Shown here: positions 47,501-59,539 of the stretch, piece after piece | How the letters are laid out: every line of letters begins with the position of its first letter | Numbering within the stretch: position 1 is the stretch's first letter | Assembly (NCBI GenBank): GCA_033816765.1 | Contig: CM066296.1 | Location: 372,001-436,000, forward strand | Reading direction: 5' to 3' | DNA: 64,000 nucleotides | Source: Nothopassalora personata | Lineage: Eukaryota > Ascomycota > Dothideomycetes > Mycosphaerellales > Mycosphaerellaceae | Notes under the pieces: generated by a model | Told to the model about the DNA's origin: nothing | The model's database searches: none | Seen by the model: only the letters and a program-made list of their open reading frames with translations | Position numbers and translations under genes: made by a program

Positions 47501-50500
47501 AACGACCAAGCAAAACCCCTCGTCCCTAACTGCGCATACAGCTGCACTGAAGTCCGAATGAGACTTTCGCACAATAACAGCACATACTTGTCCGCCGGCT
47601 GCGCATGATCTTCAAGGTCAGGCTTGTGAAATTCTGCAGTGTCAATACCCCGGTCATGGATATGCAGAGGCACATTCGATCCACGGAGAAGAACTCCACA
47701 TTGCAAGAAGTTTCCCATCACTATGAAGTTAAGAGAATGTCTCGGACATATCGATGAGGCGGCAAGGCGGAACGCCCGGTTATGGAGCATGTGATATGTG
47801 CCTTAGGTCAGACACTTCAACATAGATGCAAGTCCCATGTTTCATCGGAGCCTATGGCGTCTGGCGTCGTTGCTCGGCGCAATTGCCAGCGTTAATGCTG
47901 CTGCCCGCTCATGGAAGGAGCTCATGTACTTTGCCGTGTGAGGCTTGCACATAAAAGTGCGGACCATGTGTTCTTGTGACTTACGCCTTGGCTTGAAGGC
48001 GTAAAATGGCTGATATCGATACGCCTCAACTGTTTGCAAAGGTGCGCGTGACATGACCCTCAATCAAGGCAGATGTATTGAACTCCACAATTGAGCGCCA
48101 CAATCATGGCGAGCAATGGCGAGCGTCCTGAACAGGACAGCACAGGGTGCAGCCACTGCGAGGGCGCAACATCTCTATGCATAGACCTCCGATCCTTAGC
48201 GAAAGATAGGAGTCAGCCATGGCGTGGAAGGCTGCTGGGCGTGGCTTCTCGAAGCATTCCACTGGTCTATGTGTCTCCTAGCTCGCAATATGCATTGTGA
48301 TGTGCACTCTTAGCTCAGCACTTCGCAGCTATTTCGATGTCCCCAACGGCAGAGCAGATGGAAGGAGCGATAGGCTGCGAAGTTTCGCGTTCACGGCTGC
48401 CCAGGGCTGTGTTGTCGTGCTCCAAGCATTTGTCGGGCATTCCCAGCAAATACATAAGGCAGCGCGGGTGAGATACCACTATCGGCACTCATGTGATGAG
48501 CATCGATAAAGATTATCAGCTTACGAAACTCGTGGATGCTTTTCCAGGCACGCAGTCCTGCTCAGTGCTCATCACCTCCAGACCCTACAGGGCTGAAGAG
48601 CTGAGCAGAATCCGGTGAGCCACACCCTTTCGCGACTCTCACACCTTGCAGGAACGCCGTATAGCGTGCTTGAAGCAGGAATCGGACCTTGCCAACTGAG
48701 GAAGTTGGCTTGCCATTTGCGTGACCGCTGACGGTGATCATGTTTCCTTCGAGTCTAGCGAAATGCATCTTACTCCGACGCTTGAGCAATGTCAGTCATT
48801 GCGGCAGTGCCGAGTGATCCTTTTGCACTTCGCTTGAAGATAACCCCCGGCTGCTGCTCTGCATCTCCAGCAAGAGAGTCTTGGCTGAGCGGCTTCAATC
48901 AGGTTCTGGACTTCGTACCGAAGCTGCACAAAGAGTAGCGAAGCATTCAGCTCAGGCAGCCAGCAACATGAATTCGGCGCAGCTCGACACATGGCCTCCA
49001 CCCTACGTGCAACATTCCCAAGGCAGTGGTCATTCACACGTGAATCCATGATCGTGGAGCTCAGTCGTGCCGTCACGCCGTGCTACACGTAAAACGCGCG
49101 TGGTAGTACGAGTGAGCAACATATGACCCATAGATTTGTCCTCGGCGATACGCTGTGTGACTCGAAAGTCCCGCCGCATTCTCTAGCGTGCTGGTCATCT
49201 TTGGTCGAGCTTCGAGTCTCGCAGATTTGCAATCATGACAGCGGCTCCTTGCTGCCACGGTCGTGCCGAAAGTGAAATCTCACGAAACATATTACTATTG
49301 CATGCTTGTGAGCCAAGATGAGGTGTCGATTGTGGAAGGACTGCAGCAGATCTTCGGGCAGGATTGATTTGGTACGAACAGTGGAGCAGCGCTGGTCCGA
49401 GAGAATATCGAGAATGATGAGTATCCCACAATTGCATTTGGCCAAGGTTCAACGATGTATGTCTCCAAGTATAGGCGCTGCTACATTCGTCTCGCTGCCG
49501 TTCACGAGACGACACTATTGGCGTCGAGTACGAGCAACGTGGAGCCCCATCGTTGTTTGTGGAGCCCAATATAGATGACGTCTTGAAGGACGTAGCTGCG
49601 TCTATCCGAAGTAGTGTGGCTGATTGAGAGCTGGGACGCAGAAACGTGGACTTCCGCCAGTGGAAACATTGCAGCTCAACGCTATCTGTGCTCGTCAATT
49701 CTCCGCAGGGCTGAAAAGTGTCCGGTGATAATTCGTCCTATACTTTAGTCTGTAAATGTGCATGTTCTGATCACTCAACATGGCAGATCCACCTTGGGTA
49801 TGGGATTCTAGTGCTCGTAACGCAGATGAAGTGTGACCTGTTGAGGATCGAGGCGCGATTACCTCATCGCTTGAACGCCTTTTCATTCGAGCGGTCGTTA
49901 GAACTAAGACTGGCGTAAACTGCGGGGCAGATGCGAAATGACTTTCATTCAATTTTTCCCTCGTCCAGAAAATTGCTTGCGAATGCTCTCAACAATGGCG
50001 TTTCGCAAGCTTTGCCCAGAAGTCACCCGCAGATGCCGCCTCCCGGTGGCAGACTTACCAGAGTACTGATTTCTTCCAACCTTGGTACAATTGACTTTCG
50101 GTAGGAATCCGGTGTATGGCCCGAGTGACAGGAGTGCCGTGTTCCGTACGGCACCATCCGTACGCCTCCACAGTGATTTCTAAGAATGCCAGGAAGACAA
50201 ATTCCTTGACAGCTTCAGCAGTCTGTGCGCTGGGTCGCAAGAACTGCCTTATCGAGCTCTGCCCTATGCCAGAAATTTCATCGCCAGACTGGGTTGCCAA
50301 CGCGGTAAGAGCAGCCTGCATACTGAGCTGAACAAATGTTCCGATCAGCGGCTATGATGTGCGGATCAGCCGGGGAGGCAGACATGGACTCCCAAAAAAG
50401 AGAGATAGGCACGAAGCCACCGCTGGATCGCGTCAGTGGCATGGTCGTGGCGTGCGATACCCGCGGGCGTGTCATCCAGCAATGTCAGCAAGGGGATCTG

Positions 50501-53325
50501 GCTCCGCATACGCTTGTGCAAATTGTGAACGTGAGGATAGAAGTCGATGTCGTGGTTGTGGTGGTTTGACTTTGACTGCATGAGCCACAGGTTGGCGACT
50601 ATGGCGCCGAATGAAAGTATTTTAGAAGGGGCAACAAGAGCCGGCTCCATAGACTCCGACACCTCTTTGTCGACTGCAATAGTTCAAGTAATCAGGCACG
50701 GAAATTGCTATGGAGTGCCGACTGAAGACGCAGTATAAGGAAGCATCGAGGACCTGTGATTCCCGCGAGGAGCAATTTCACGACTTGTCGTAGCGAACAA
50801 CAAGACAGAATGGACCGCGTCACCTCGAAAAGACTACAATGGATTGGTACGCCATCTATCGAACTGCATAGGCGGCTGGATGCGACTGGAGAGCCCCTTG
50901 CGACGTGCTCATCAATATCGGCAGCTATCAGACTCAGCACCTTTTCTGGCAGGAACACATCTGTAGCCCCTCCGGTTGGCCACTCTTCACGGACCGCAAC
51001 CCTATCGTTGGGATCGGACGCCATAATTACCAGTGCTCCATATGTGTACTATAGTAATCTCGGCCATTCAGCCTACCGGAGTGCTGACGCCGTCGAATGT
51101 GGCGAATTTCGAAATAAGGCAGTCATTGTGCTGTGCTGACAAGCACCTGGACGGAGCCTCGCTATCGTATCGAGCACCCTGAAGAGTGCTTGATGTTCGT
51201 CCTGATAACAGAAGGCGGCAACATGCTGACGCTGGTGGGCTCAGGCAAGATACGGCAGAGGTTGCTGCATGTCTTAGTGTCGTACCTGTGCTGAGCTGCT
51301 GCATCCTATCACGACACTGCTCAGCCCACCAGAGCAGGTTGTTCGAGCAACAGAATAAATGAAGCCCGATATAGATCAACGGTTGCCAATATTTAGAAAC
51401 ATGCTTGACCTCAACACAGTTGATCGACAGAGCTAGCCGTAACGTCGTCTTTTCTTGTCGGTTTCTCATCGATTCAAAACACTAATGCGAAATGCGCAAC
51501 TCGCAATCTGCCTGATCGTGGTATGCAGCGGGACGCGAAGAAACTGCGCGACGTCGTGTCGTTCCTTATCGTGTCATTGCTCGAGCTGGATGCGAATAGC
51601 ACACAACATCTCTAACGTCTAAGATGTTACTGCTGTGTTGCATTGTCTGCGATAGCGGTTAGCTAGATGGGAGCCTCCAGTCTGCGCGCTACTGCAAGCT
51701 TCCGAAGCGCCAGCTTGTGTCGTCCATCACCGTTCGCAACTCGGCAACGCGCTCCCTCAAAAGTGAACGTGTAGCAGAAGATGAAATTCAAACAGCCACT
51801 AGGAACGGTTGTGAAGCTTGATAGAGACTAGAAATGCTTTGTCGAGGACAGGTACAAACTTCTGTTGACAAACATACCATCCTCGGTATGTAGTGGTTAA
51901 TATTGGCCCGACAGGACCTATGTTGGAGTCTGCTGACGTGTAACACGAATACGTTATCGCAGGAGCATTTTGAGTGTCCGCTGCGGTCGAAGCAGCGCGA
52001 TTAAGAGCAAAGCGAGGCGAAAGCAGTAATTCGGGCAACCAACGGTCGTCGGCACCGAGACGTGGAGGCACTTTATGTGCGCTGATGGCATCTTCGTCGG
52101 CCGCGCCACTCTCGCGTGCCAGTATTGGCACACAGGATGCGAAACCCCGACTGCTGAGTTGAGGTCAGGGAGTGGTGCTATTCAGGGAATCGGGAGTGTG
52201 ATGCTATGGTCAGAATCAGTGTCGAGTGGCAGGCCTCGCTTCCTTTGAACATAGTCGCTCGCCCTTCCGCACCGAGTTCCACGTTGGTGGTGGTGCACAC
52301 ACAGGCTATGTATGCATTCGAGGCGGGACTATGGCGGCCGGGTGTGAGATCACGCACGATGACATTGCTCTCGCACGCCGCTGGTGCGCTGGCAATTTGG
52401 CAAGACGTGTAGGCTGGGGCTCTCTGCAGCTTCCTAAAGCAGGGTACGAAAATCGGCCGTTTTGAGGAGGCGATTATCAATGTGGAGGATGCGGGAGGGC
52501 TAGCAGAGTTTCGCTTGGATGAAATGCGCCAAGCTGACCGCCGAGCGACGACAGGGATTCCGAGCCTCGAACCTAGCGCGAAGGTAAGCATCCCTGACGC
52601 CTGCCGCATTGTGCAGTAGCGCCATCTGAACACGGCAGGCACCCCTGCCGGGCCCTGGCCGCTTGTGGCTGCAACATCCAGGTCTAGCTAGTAAGTGCTA
52701 CCGTGCAACTCAAGCATCTCCCGCCAGGGGCTGGCCTTGCACTGCTCACCCCAGCGCCAGTGGCCGTGCCGTCTATACACAGTCGACTGGCGCTACGATC
52801 TGCGAGTGGCAGAAAAAAGCTCCGATTGTTCGCACGCTCGTGCGGAATCCCTGCCGCGGAAGCTTTCTGCTAGGGCCAACATAATCTAGATATCATTGAC
52901 GAGCTCGCTGCGGCCGCTGCTCGCGTTCCACCTTGCAAGGGAGTTTGGCGCCCGTCAGACGTGCATTGAGGCCAACGAGTGTATAAGTCATGGACCAGAC
53001 CAGTAGGCCGATCTGCAGCTGAATACTCTGGTGGCCGACGGGCGACTTCAACCATCAGCACCAGCCTTGCACCTTGTACGTGCTGCCACCGCTTGCTGAG
53101 CCATCTCGCATCCTGTTCAAGGTTCCTCATCGTTCGGCACTCCAGCTTTCTTGGGCCACTTATTCTCGGCGCTATCGCTTCCACTGATCCTGTTGGCGTC
53201 GTGTTTTATTATCTGCATGCGGTCCCCCATCTTCGGCTCTGGATCTGCTTGCACTCTGATTATTTCTCCGACTGTCGACTCGTCCGGCACCAGTCGATCG
53301 ACCTCACCGTCACGAAGTAGCGACC
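41516..53325. other. 11.8-kb gene-poor spacer upstream of the melanin regulator
   Basis: Base composition is like the genic flanks and CA/TG dinucleotides are retained, so this is not RIP-mutated. I read through the open frames on both strands (longest about 208 codons, at 41848-42474) and recognise no protein domain, no splice-joined conserved sequence and no tRNA. Overlapping frames on opposite strands are what chance gives at this GC content. A short tandem repeat lies at 43600-43643. The right end should hold the promoter of the regulator gene. It may also contain noncoding transcripts or long-decayed genes. Confidence 0.5.
43600..43643. repeat. 15-bp tandem repeat, three copies
   Basis: The unit catggtagccttggt occurs three times head to tail (43600-43614, 43615-43629, and 43630-43643, the last lacking its final base) in otherwise unique noncoding DNA. 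Confidence 0.9.
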
Positions 53326-56300
53326 ATGGTGTTCTGCACCTACTGCGGACAGTCCTTCACCCGGGATGAACACTTGGAGAGGCACATCCTAACGCGTATG
53401 TTGTTGTCTTCTTCCCGCATCAGCCTTGCCAAGAGGTCGTCTGTCTTATAGAAGCAAGACAACTAACCGATATGCATAGACACAAACGTGAAGCCGTTCA
53501 AATGCTTTACATGTCATATGTCCTTTGCGAGAAGGTTCGTTGACCATCGCTATCCAGCATTCCCATCGATCGAGGCACTAATGCTTGACCAGGGATCTCC
53601 TTCAACGACATTACACAGTTCATGGCAGGGATCAGAACCAACAAGAGATTCCCGCTGCGAATGGCATGATACCAAAGTCGGCGGGACGGACACCCATTGC
53701 CTGTAGCAACTGTGCCAAGACAAAGACAAAGTGTGATAAGAAGTTCCCTTGTTCGAGATGTGCAGGCAGGAACTTGCGGTGCACACTCCGCCCCACTCGA
53801 CGAGCATCGAAGAACGCCAATCGGGTTGGGATACCTCCGGAGGGTGCAATCGCTCTTCCCAACGGTGTTATTCAGACTCCCGGCATTGAGAATGGCGCAC
53901 ACATACAGCCGCCTACTGGCAGTCCACAACAGCAACCGCCGACGATCAAGCCAGCGAGCCCGAAGAACTCCATGGCCGCGATCCCAGAAGAGAAGCCTGC
54001 AGCGCAACCAGCAGTCGATGGCCCGCCGACCCAATATGCGGAACAGCCCACCAGTGGGCCATCACCCACCGACTTCTCGCCGGCGATGCACGATGGATTC
54101 ATGCATACCACACCAATGTCAGGTTTCCACGATCTTCCCAACATGAGTAAGGACAGCTCGGAGGCTGGGTCGAGTCCTGACTTCATGCTCGACTGGAGTC
54201 AGATGCAGATGCCCATCGGATATGATGGCATGGTTGCGCCTCATATGTTGATGAATCCGGATATGGGGTTCGACCCGAGCCTTGTGCTTGCTGACGGACA
54301 TGATGGTCTGCTCTCAATCATGCCTGATGTTGCAAATGGCATGGCACCACCGCTCGTCACACCCTTGGAAACACCCAAGATCGAGCGATCATTCTCAGCA
54401 ATGGACCTTAGCAACTCGGCAGCAGCGTTCCAGCAACATCGCCAGTCAATGGCATCGGTCCATTCATCATCTCACTCAGCTCCACCCCCACTTGCAGATA
54501 TTAACGGCGAGATGCCGGCAATCGTTGCCGCCCAGGATGCTTGGTCGGTTTTCAAGTGCACTCCCATCGTACCATCCGCCTCTTGTCCGAAGACTGCAAA
54601 GGCGAATCTGGAGCGTCTCGAAGAAACCCTGAAAAACCATGAAGGCTGGAGCACTTGGAGTCCACAATGGGAAGACGCCGACCTAGCTGGAGGTGACCAT
54701 CTAACTGTCATGCAATTGCATGAGAGTACCCGAGACAAATTACTCGCCATTACTCAAAGCTTCCTCCACAAAGCTCTAGAGATCCATCGGGAAGGCCACG
54801 ACCGCCGATCATCAGGGTCTGGCTACCATACGCCGAGCTCACATTATACTTCGAGCTTCGTATTACTACCACCAGCTCGTGTCCTGGAGTTCTTCTTACG
54901 CTCATACGCAAATTGCTTTGAGCGGTATTACCCGCTCACGTCACGAGGTATTCTGGATGCCAATGAGCTCATGCATTGCTACAATGATCGTGCCGCAAGC
55001 TTACTGGTCCTAATGATGATCGCCCAAGGTGCCATGAACATCCCGTCGACTGATGCTCGCATGCTCACTGGAGGTCTGACGGAAGCTTGCCGCATCTCGC
55101 TCTTCGATCTCATTGAGAGAAACATCATCATGTCCGGGGATCCTATTGTGCTTCACTCGGCCCTGCTCTTTACCGTTCAGGCTGCATGGAGCGGCGATAA
55201 GTGGCAGATGGACATTGCCATGGGGCAAAGGGGAATGTACTTTGCAATGCTCCGACACTCAGGCATCCTCGAGAAGACTTCGCAGCAGTCGAACATCACC
55301 AGTACCCACCCAAATGCGGATCAGCTCTGGAGCGAGTGGATCCAGAACGAGTCGAGGAGTCGACTGATCTACTCGTGGGTTTTAGTTGACCAAGACCTGG
55401 CTCTCTTCCATGATAGTGCGCCGCTGTTCTCGGTGACAGAATTCGGTGCTCCAATGCCAGACGCTGATCGCCTGTGGAATGCAAAGAGTGCTGCCGAGTG
55501 GTCTTCGATCTTTGAGCAGGTTCACGAGTTCTCCGGTGGTTACTCCTCGGTTGGCTCCGGGGCGAGGCCGCTGTCATTGCGAGACCTCTTCCGCCACTTC
55601 CTGGATGATGAGATGATTCCTCTTGGTATCGAGATGACACCACTACAGCTTCGTCTACTGCTGCATCCTCTCCAATCACTCGTCTGCCAATATAGTCAGT
55701 TACTGAGTTGCTTCTCGGACATGCTCTCAAAGCGAGATAGCAACGCTGCTCGTAAGGTCAGCGCCTCATCTACGAGAAGCAGGCTCGAGGAAGTCCAGTT
55801 ACTTCTTGGACGTTGGTTCGACTTGGCAGAGCGGTACCTCAAGGCCAACCCGACATGTGCGATGATGCAAACCAATCTGATCATCTTCCACTTGATCAGT
55901 CTCAACGCCGTAACCAATTTCCCAGAGATTGAGCGATTAGCTCGACGAGAGAACTTCGACGGCACCTATCAGCAGCTTGCGTGGACGCACAAGCGATGCA
56001 TCCACGATGTCGAGGAAGCAGTCTTCCATTGTGGCCAGGTATTCCGGTTAATCCGCGCGATGCCTCGAGGCATTCGTCCTCCATGGTGGGCAGGCGCCAT
56101 CTACCGCGTCGCGCTTATCCTGTGGACGGATAGTCTCACGCACAAGGAGACAGCATCGCCCAACAACAATGGCATGTTCCCGGTCCCTGGCCCATCATTC
56201 GCCATCGACAATCTCTCCGCAGATCACCCCCTCATCATCCGCTACCTCACGAAGCGAGAAGGCGTTCCTTGTGTGACGAAGCGGGACGGGTCGCAGATGC

Positions 56301-56416
56301 CTCTCGACCGAGCGTATTCCGTGCTGCAACACTCGATCGAAGTTATCGATGAAGGAGCCGCCAATCGTTTCGCCGATGGTATTCGGTCCAAGTTGGAAAG
56401 ACTGGCTCGAGGTTAA
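53326..56416 (+). CDS. CMR1: Cmr1/Zmr1-type melanin transcription factor (C2H2 + Zn2Cys6)
   Basis: Three exons, 53326-53395, 53480-53534 and 53593-56416, give 982 aa. The two short introns fall inside the zinc-finger region; splicing yields finger 1 (Cys4, Cys7, His16, His20) and finger 2 (Cys32, Cys35, His48, His52). A fungal binuclear cluster follows (ACSNCAKTKTKCDKKFPCSR; Cys79, 82, 89, 95, 98, 105). After a Pro/Gln-rich linker, the C-terminal half (from about residue 460, FFLRSYANCFERYYPL) resembles the fungal-specific transcription factor domain. The combination of two C2H2 fingers with a Zn2Cys6 cluster in a protein of about 1000 aa is the signature of Cmr1, Pig1 and Zmr1, regulators of DHN-melanin genes. 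Its position between PKS1 and the THN reductase gene supports this. It is divergent from PKS1 and in the same direction as the reductase gene. The start at 53326 sits two bases after a gaccATGG context. Confidence 0.95.
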
Positions 56417-58679
56417 GTCATGATACGTGGTCTGTATCGCCGGCATCGATAGACCACCAGATCAGCGGCACCATTCATCCAGCTCGCGGTAGCAGACCAG
56501 ATGCGCTCCTGTCGGTGATCCAACGCACCAGCTTTGACGCGTGTTGATGATTACCATAACGGCCATATAATGTTTTTGTTCCATTGATACCACAGTTGTT
56601 GCTTCCAGCGTTGGTCGGGATGTGAGTCACAGCAAGCGGGGTCGGCATGGGTGGGTAGTCTCCAAGTGGTCCCGATTTTGGAAGCCTCAGCCGGACGGCA
56701 GGCACATCGGTGGACGACGATATAGACAGCCGCAGTTACGTTCTCTGCGAACAGCTACAGCGTCACGACCGCTCACGATATGATGTTTGGACTCTTGTGC
56801 GACGATATTGAGGAGCAGGACAAACCTCTCAGCAGATTCTCGAGAGAGGACGCACATAATGCTAAATACATGCACTGCTTGATCCTTCACCCGCACCACC
56901 ACTCCACTCGAGACTGTTCTTTGTTGGAAAGCATCTGTGCGTGGTGCCTTGCAGTCCGAACCGTTTTCACGCTACTGCATCTAAATAGCAAATCTCCCTT
57001 TGTCAGAGCTGCGATAGTGAGGAGAAGTCCGTTGCGCAAAGTGCCTTAACCCGGTCAATCTGACCCCGACTGGTCACCAATTGGCCTTCCCCCAGCTTCT
57101 CTTGCATCGGGTACAACCCACAGTCTGCTGTGCCTGTGTTAGTCACTCTGTACAGGGTAACTTGCTGTCTACAAGCAGCCTGATGGGTTGAGATAGCGTT
57201 TGTTGCTGTGTAATGGTGAAGGCTTACTGCGCTCTCTCAAACCGGCTCTCCAGATATGTGCCGAGCGAGGCAGCTCTTCGCATCGAGTTGCAGACTGAGT
57301 TCGGCACAACCACCGGACTATCCAGTAGAGATGGCCGATCAGGACATCGCATGTCCGGCTTTGCAGATCTCGTCCAAAGAGAGCAATGTCTGGTCAGCAG
57401 GATACTGTAGACGAGGCAGTTGTACACGCATGTTGTACCTGCATCCAACCTGTCGTCGTGAAGACTGATTCCATGAATGGCTGGACCTTGCCTCTTGGTC
57501 GTCTTTGTGGCGGCTCGCAGCGCAAGACAGACCGATAGAACGCCGAGCTTGCACACGAAACAGTGGTCTGCACAGCATCGGTCCGGGATTCACCGACAAG
57601 ATGGCCGTGTGAAGCATTGTCCGGTCGATCCTGCCGTTTTCGTAAGGCAGTCCAATGCCAGCGCGCGCTCAGGAGTACTCCTAGGCGTCCATCACGGCGT
57701 CCATAGCGTGAGAACGCCGACATTGCGGCCAGCATGGTACCTGATTCTTCACATGTCCGGCGCCAGTAGCTTTCTTCGATTCACGCACAAGAATGATTGG
57801 TGCGCCTGAAGTACCCTCTTGCGGACGCAGGAGGAGCACTGGAGATCGTTGTCGTGAAGACGAAATTTGGGTTTAGAAACAGAGAGCCAAGCTCGGAGAA
57901 TATCACTCGGAGCCAGAGTCATGCTTTCCAGCTCGTCAAGAAATGTTCCAGTGGCCCTCCGCTGGCTCTATCAAGTCGTCAGTTCGACGGCTGGCCTTTG
58001 GCGTGCATTGAGACCATTTGGAAACTCCCACTTCGCCAGAAAACATGATGTGAATGACGACTTGAAGTTGTTGTACCGACTGTGGGGGACCCGGCTCGGA
58101 GAACTAAAATGGTGTGCCGAACGGCAGGTACGACTGGTCAGCCAGTCAAGATCTCGTTCCTGCCTCGGCTCAAAGCTAAAGAAAGAAACCCGAACATGGG
58201 TAGCATGGCCAAACACAATCATCTTGAGCCACCTCGCGCTTCGCTCTTTCGAAGCCGGCACCGAAGACGTTACCTTCGCGCTGCGCGCCTACTCTCGTCC
58301 ACCACAGCAAACACCTCTCAAGTGATCTTCCAGCCCTGACCAGAACCAAAAGCCCGATCATGGCGGCAAAAGTGGAGCCGGGAGGGGAGAATCGCTCTGC
58401 GCTACTTGCCCGAGCCATGGACCAGCCAGCACACTCTTCGGACAATAGCAGAGGCTTGGTCGCTGGATGTATCGTGTCACCTTGTCAACCCCAACGTGTC
58501 TGGTGGATGTTGAAGTTCTAGGGGACTGATATATCAATCCCTCCGCATCCGCTACCGACCAAACGATGTCCTACAACATCAGCAACCATCACCAAAGACT
58601 CTCCATCGACCCTCTCGGAGCAATCGCCAAGTACAACTCACTTCAAGCACACTTCCTCAACCCAACCCTACCAACAACA
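56417..58679. other. Intergenic region between CMR1 and the THN reductase gene
   Basis: 2.26 kb without a recognisable gene. A frame of 152 codons (57867-58325) is overlapped on the other strand and shows no domain. It contains the CMR1 3' UTR and the reductase promoter and leader. An in-frame ATG at 58566 could extend the reductase by 38 residues, but family length argues against it. Confidence 0.5.
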
Positions 58680-59539
58680 ATGTCTGCATCCCACGCCGTC
58701 GAGACCTCCCGCCTGGATGGCAAGGTCGCCCTCGTCACTGGCTCCGGCCGTGGTATTGGTGCCGCTATGGCGACCGAGCTCGCACGCCGCGGTGCAAAGG
58801 TCGTCGTCAACTATGCTAACTCCGCCGAGGCTGCCAACCAAGTCGTCGACCAGATCAAGAAGAATGGCGGCGACGCTATCGCTCTGAAGGCTGACGTTGG
58901 CGATGTCGCTCAGACAACCAAGCTCATGGACCAGGCTGTCGAACACTACGGCCAGCTCGACATTGTCTGCTCCAACTCTGGCGTTGTCTCTTTCGGCCAC
59001 TTGAAGGATGTTACCGAGGAGGAGTTCGACCGTGTGTTCCGTATCAACACCCGTGGCCAGTTCTTCGTTGCCCGTGAGGCGTACAAGCACTTGAGCGTTG
59101 GCGGTCGCATTATCCTCATGGGCTCCATAACTGGTCAGGCCAAGGGTGTGCCAAAGCACACTGTCTACTCCGGATCAAAGGGTGCCATTGAGACTTTCGT
59201 CCGATGCATGGCTATCGACTGCGGTGACAAGAAGATTACTGTCAACTGCGTTGCTCCAGGTGGTATCAAGACTGATATGTACCACGCTGTGTGTCGCGAG
59301 TACATTCCAAACGGTGACAAGCTCAGCGATGACCAGGTCGATGAGGTAAGTCTTCAATGCCGCAATTCTGCCCAATCAATCCCATACTGACTTCGACATA
59401 GTACGCCAAGACTTGGTCTCCAATGCAGCGTGTGGGTCAGCCCATTGACATTGCTCGTGTTGTCTGCTTCCTCGCTTCCCAGGACGGCGAGTGGGTGAAC
59501 GGCAAGGTCATTGGCATTGACGGTGCCGCATGCATGTAA
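58680..59539 (+). CDS. 1,3,8-trihydroxynaphthalene reductase (SDR)
   Basis: Two exons, 58680-59345 and 59402-59539, with a 56-bp intron (GTAAGT...CATAG), give 267 aa. It is a classical short-chain dehydrogenase: cofactor motif TGSGRGIG (about 20-27), NSG, catalytic Ser149 (LMGSITG), Tyr163 and Lys167 (YSGSK), and a C-terminus ending GIDGAACM, as in fungal naphthol reductases. It is the NADPH-dependent reductase of the DHN-melanin pathway (orthologue of Brn1/Thr1/Brm2), converting 1,3,8-trihydroxynaphthalene to vermelone, and probably also tetrahydroxynaphthalene to scytalone. The start at 58680 gives the usual length of 267-283 aa. The ATG at 58566 would give 305 aa. Position downstream of the Cmr1-like gene matches the PKS-CMR1-reductase cluster of Dothideomycetes. 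Confidence 0.94.

Noticed and set aside
41516..53325. CRISPR array, plasmid origin or bacterial-type system in the gene-poor spacer
   Set aside because: No regularly spaced repeats or bacterial gene organisation are present; the context is eukaryotic nuclear DNA.
57867..58325. 152-codon frame upstream of the reductase gene
   Set aside because: A minus-strand frame overlaps it, no domain is visible, and no splice sites link it to conserved sequence.
58566..58679. N-terminal 38-residue extension of the THN reductase
   Set aside because: Family members are about 267-283 aa and begin close to the Met at 58680; the extension has no recognisable sequence and is more likely 5' leader.
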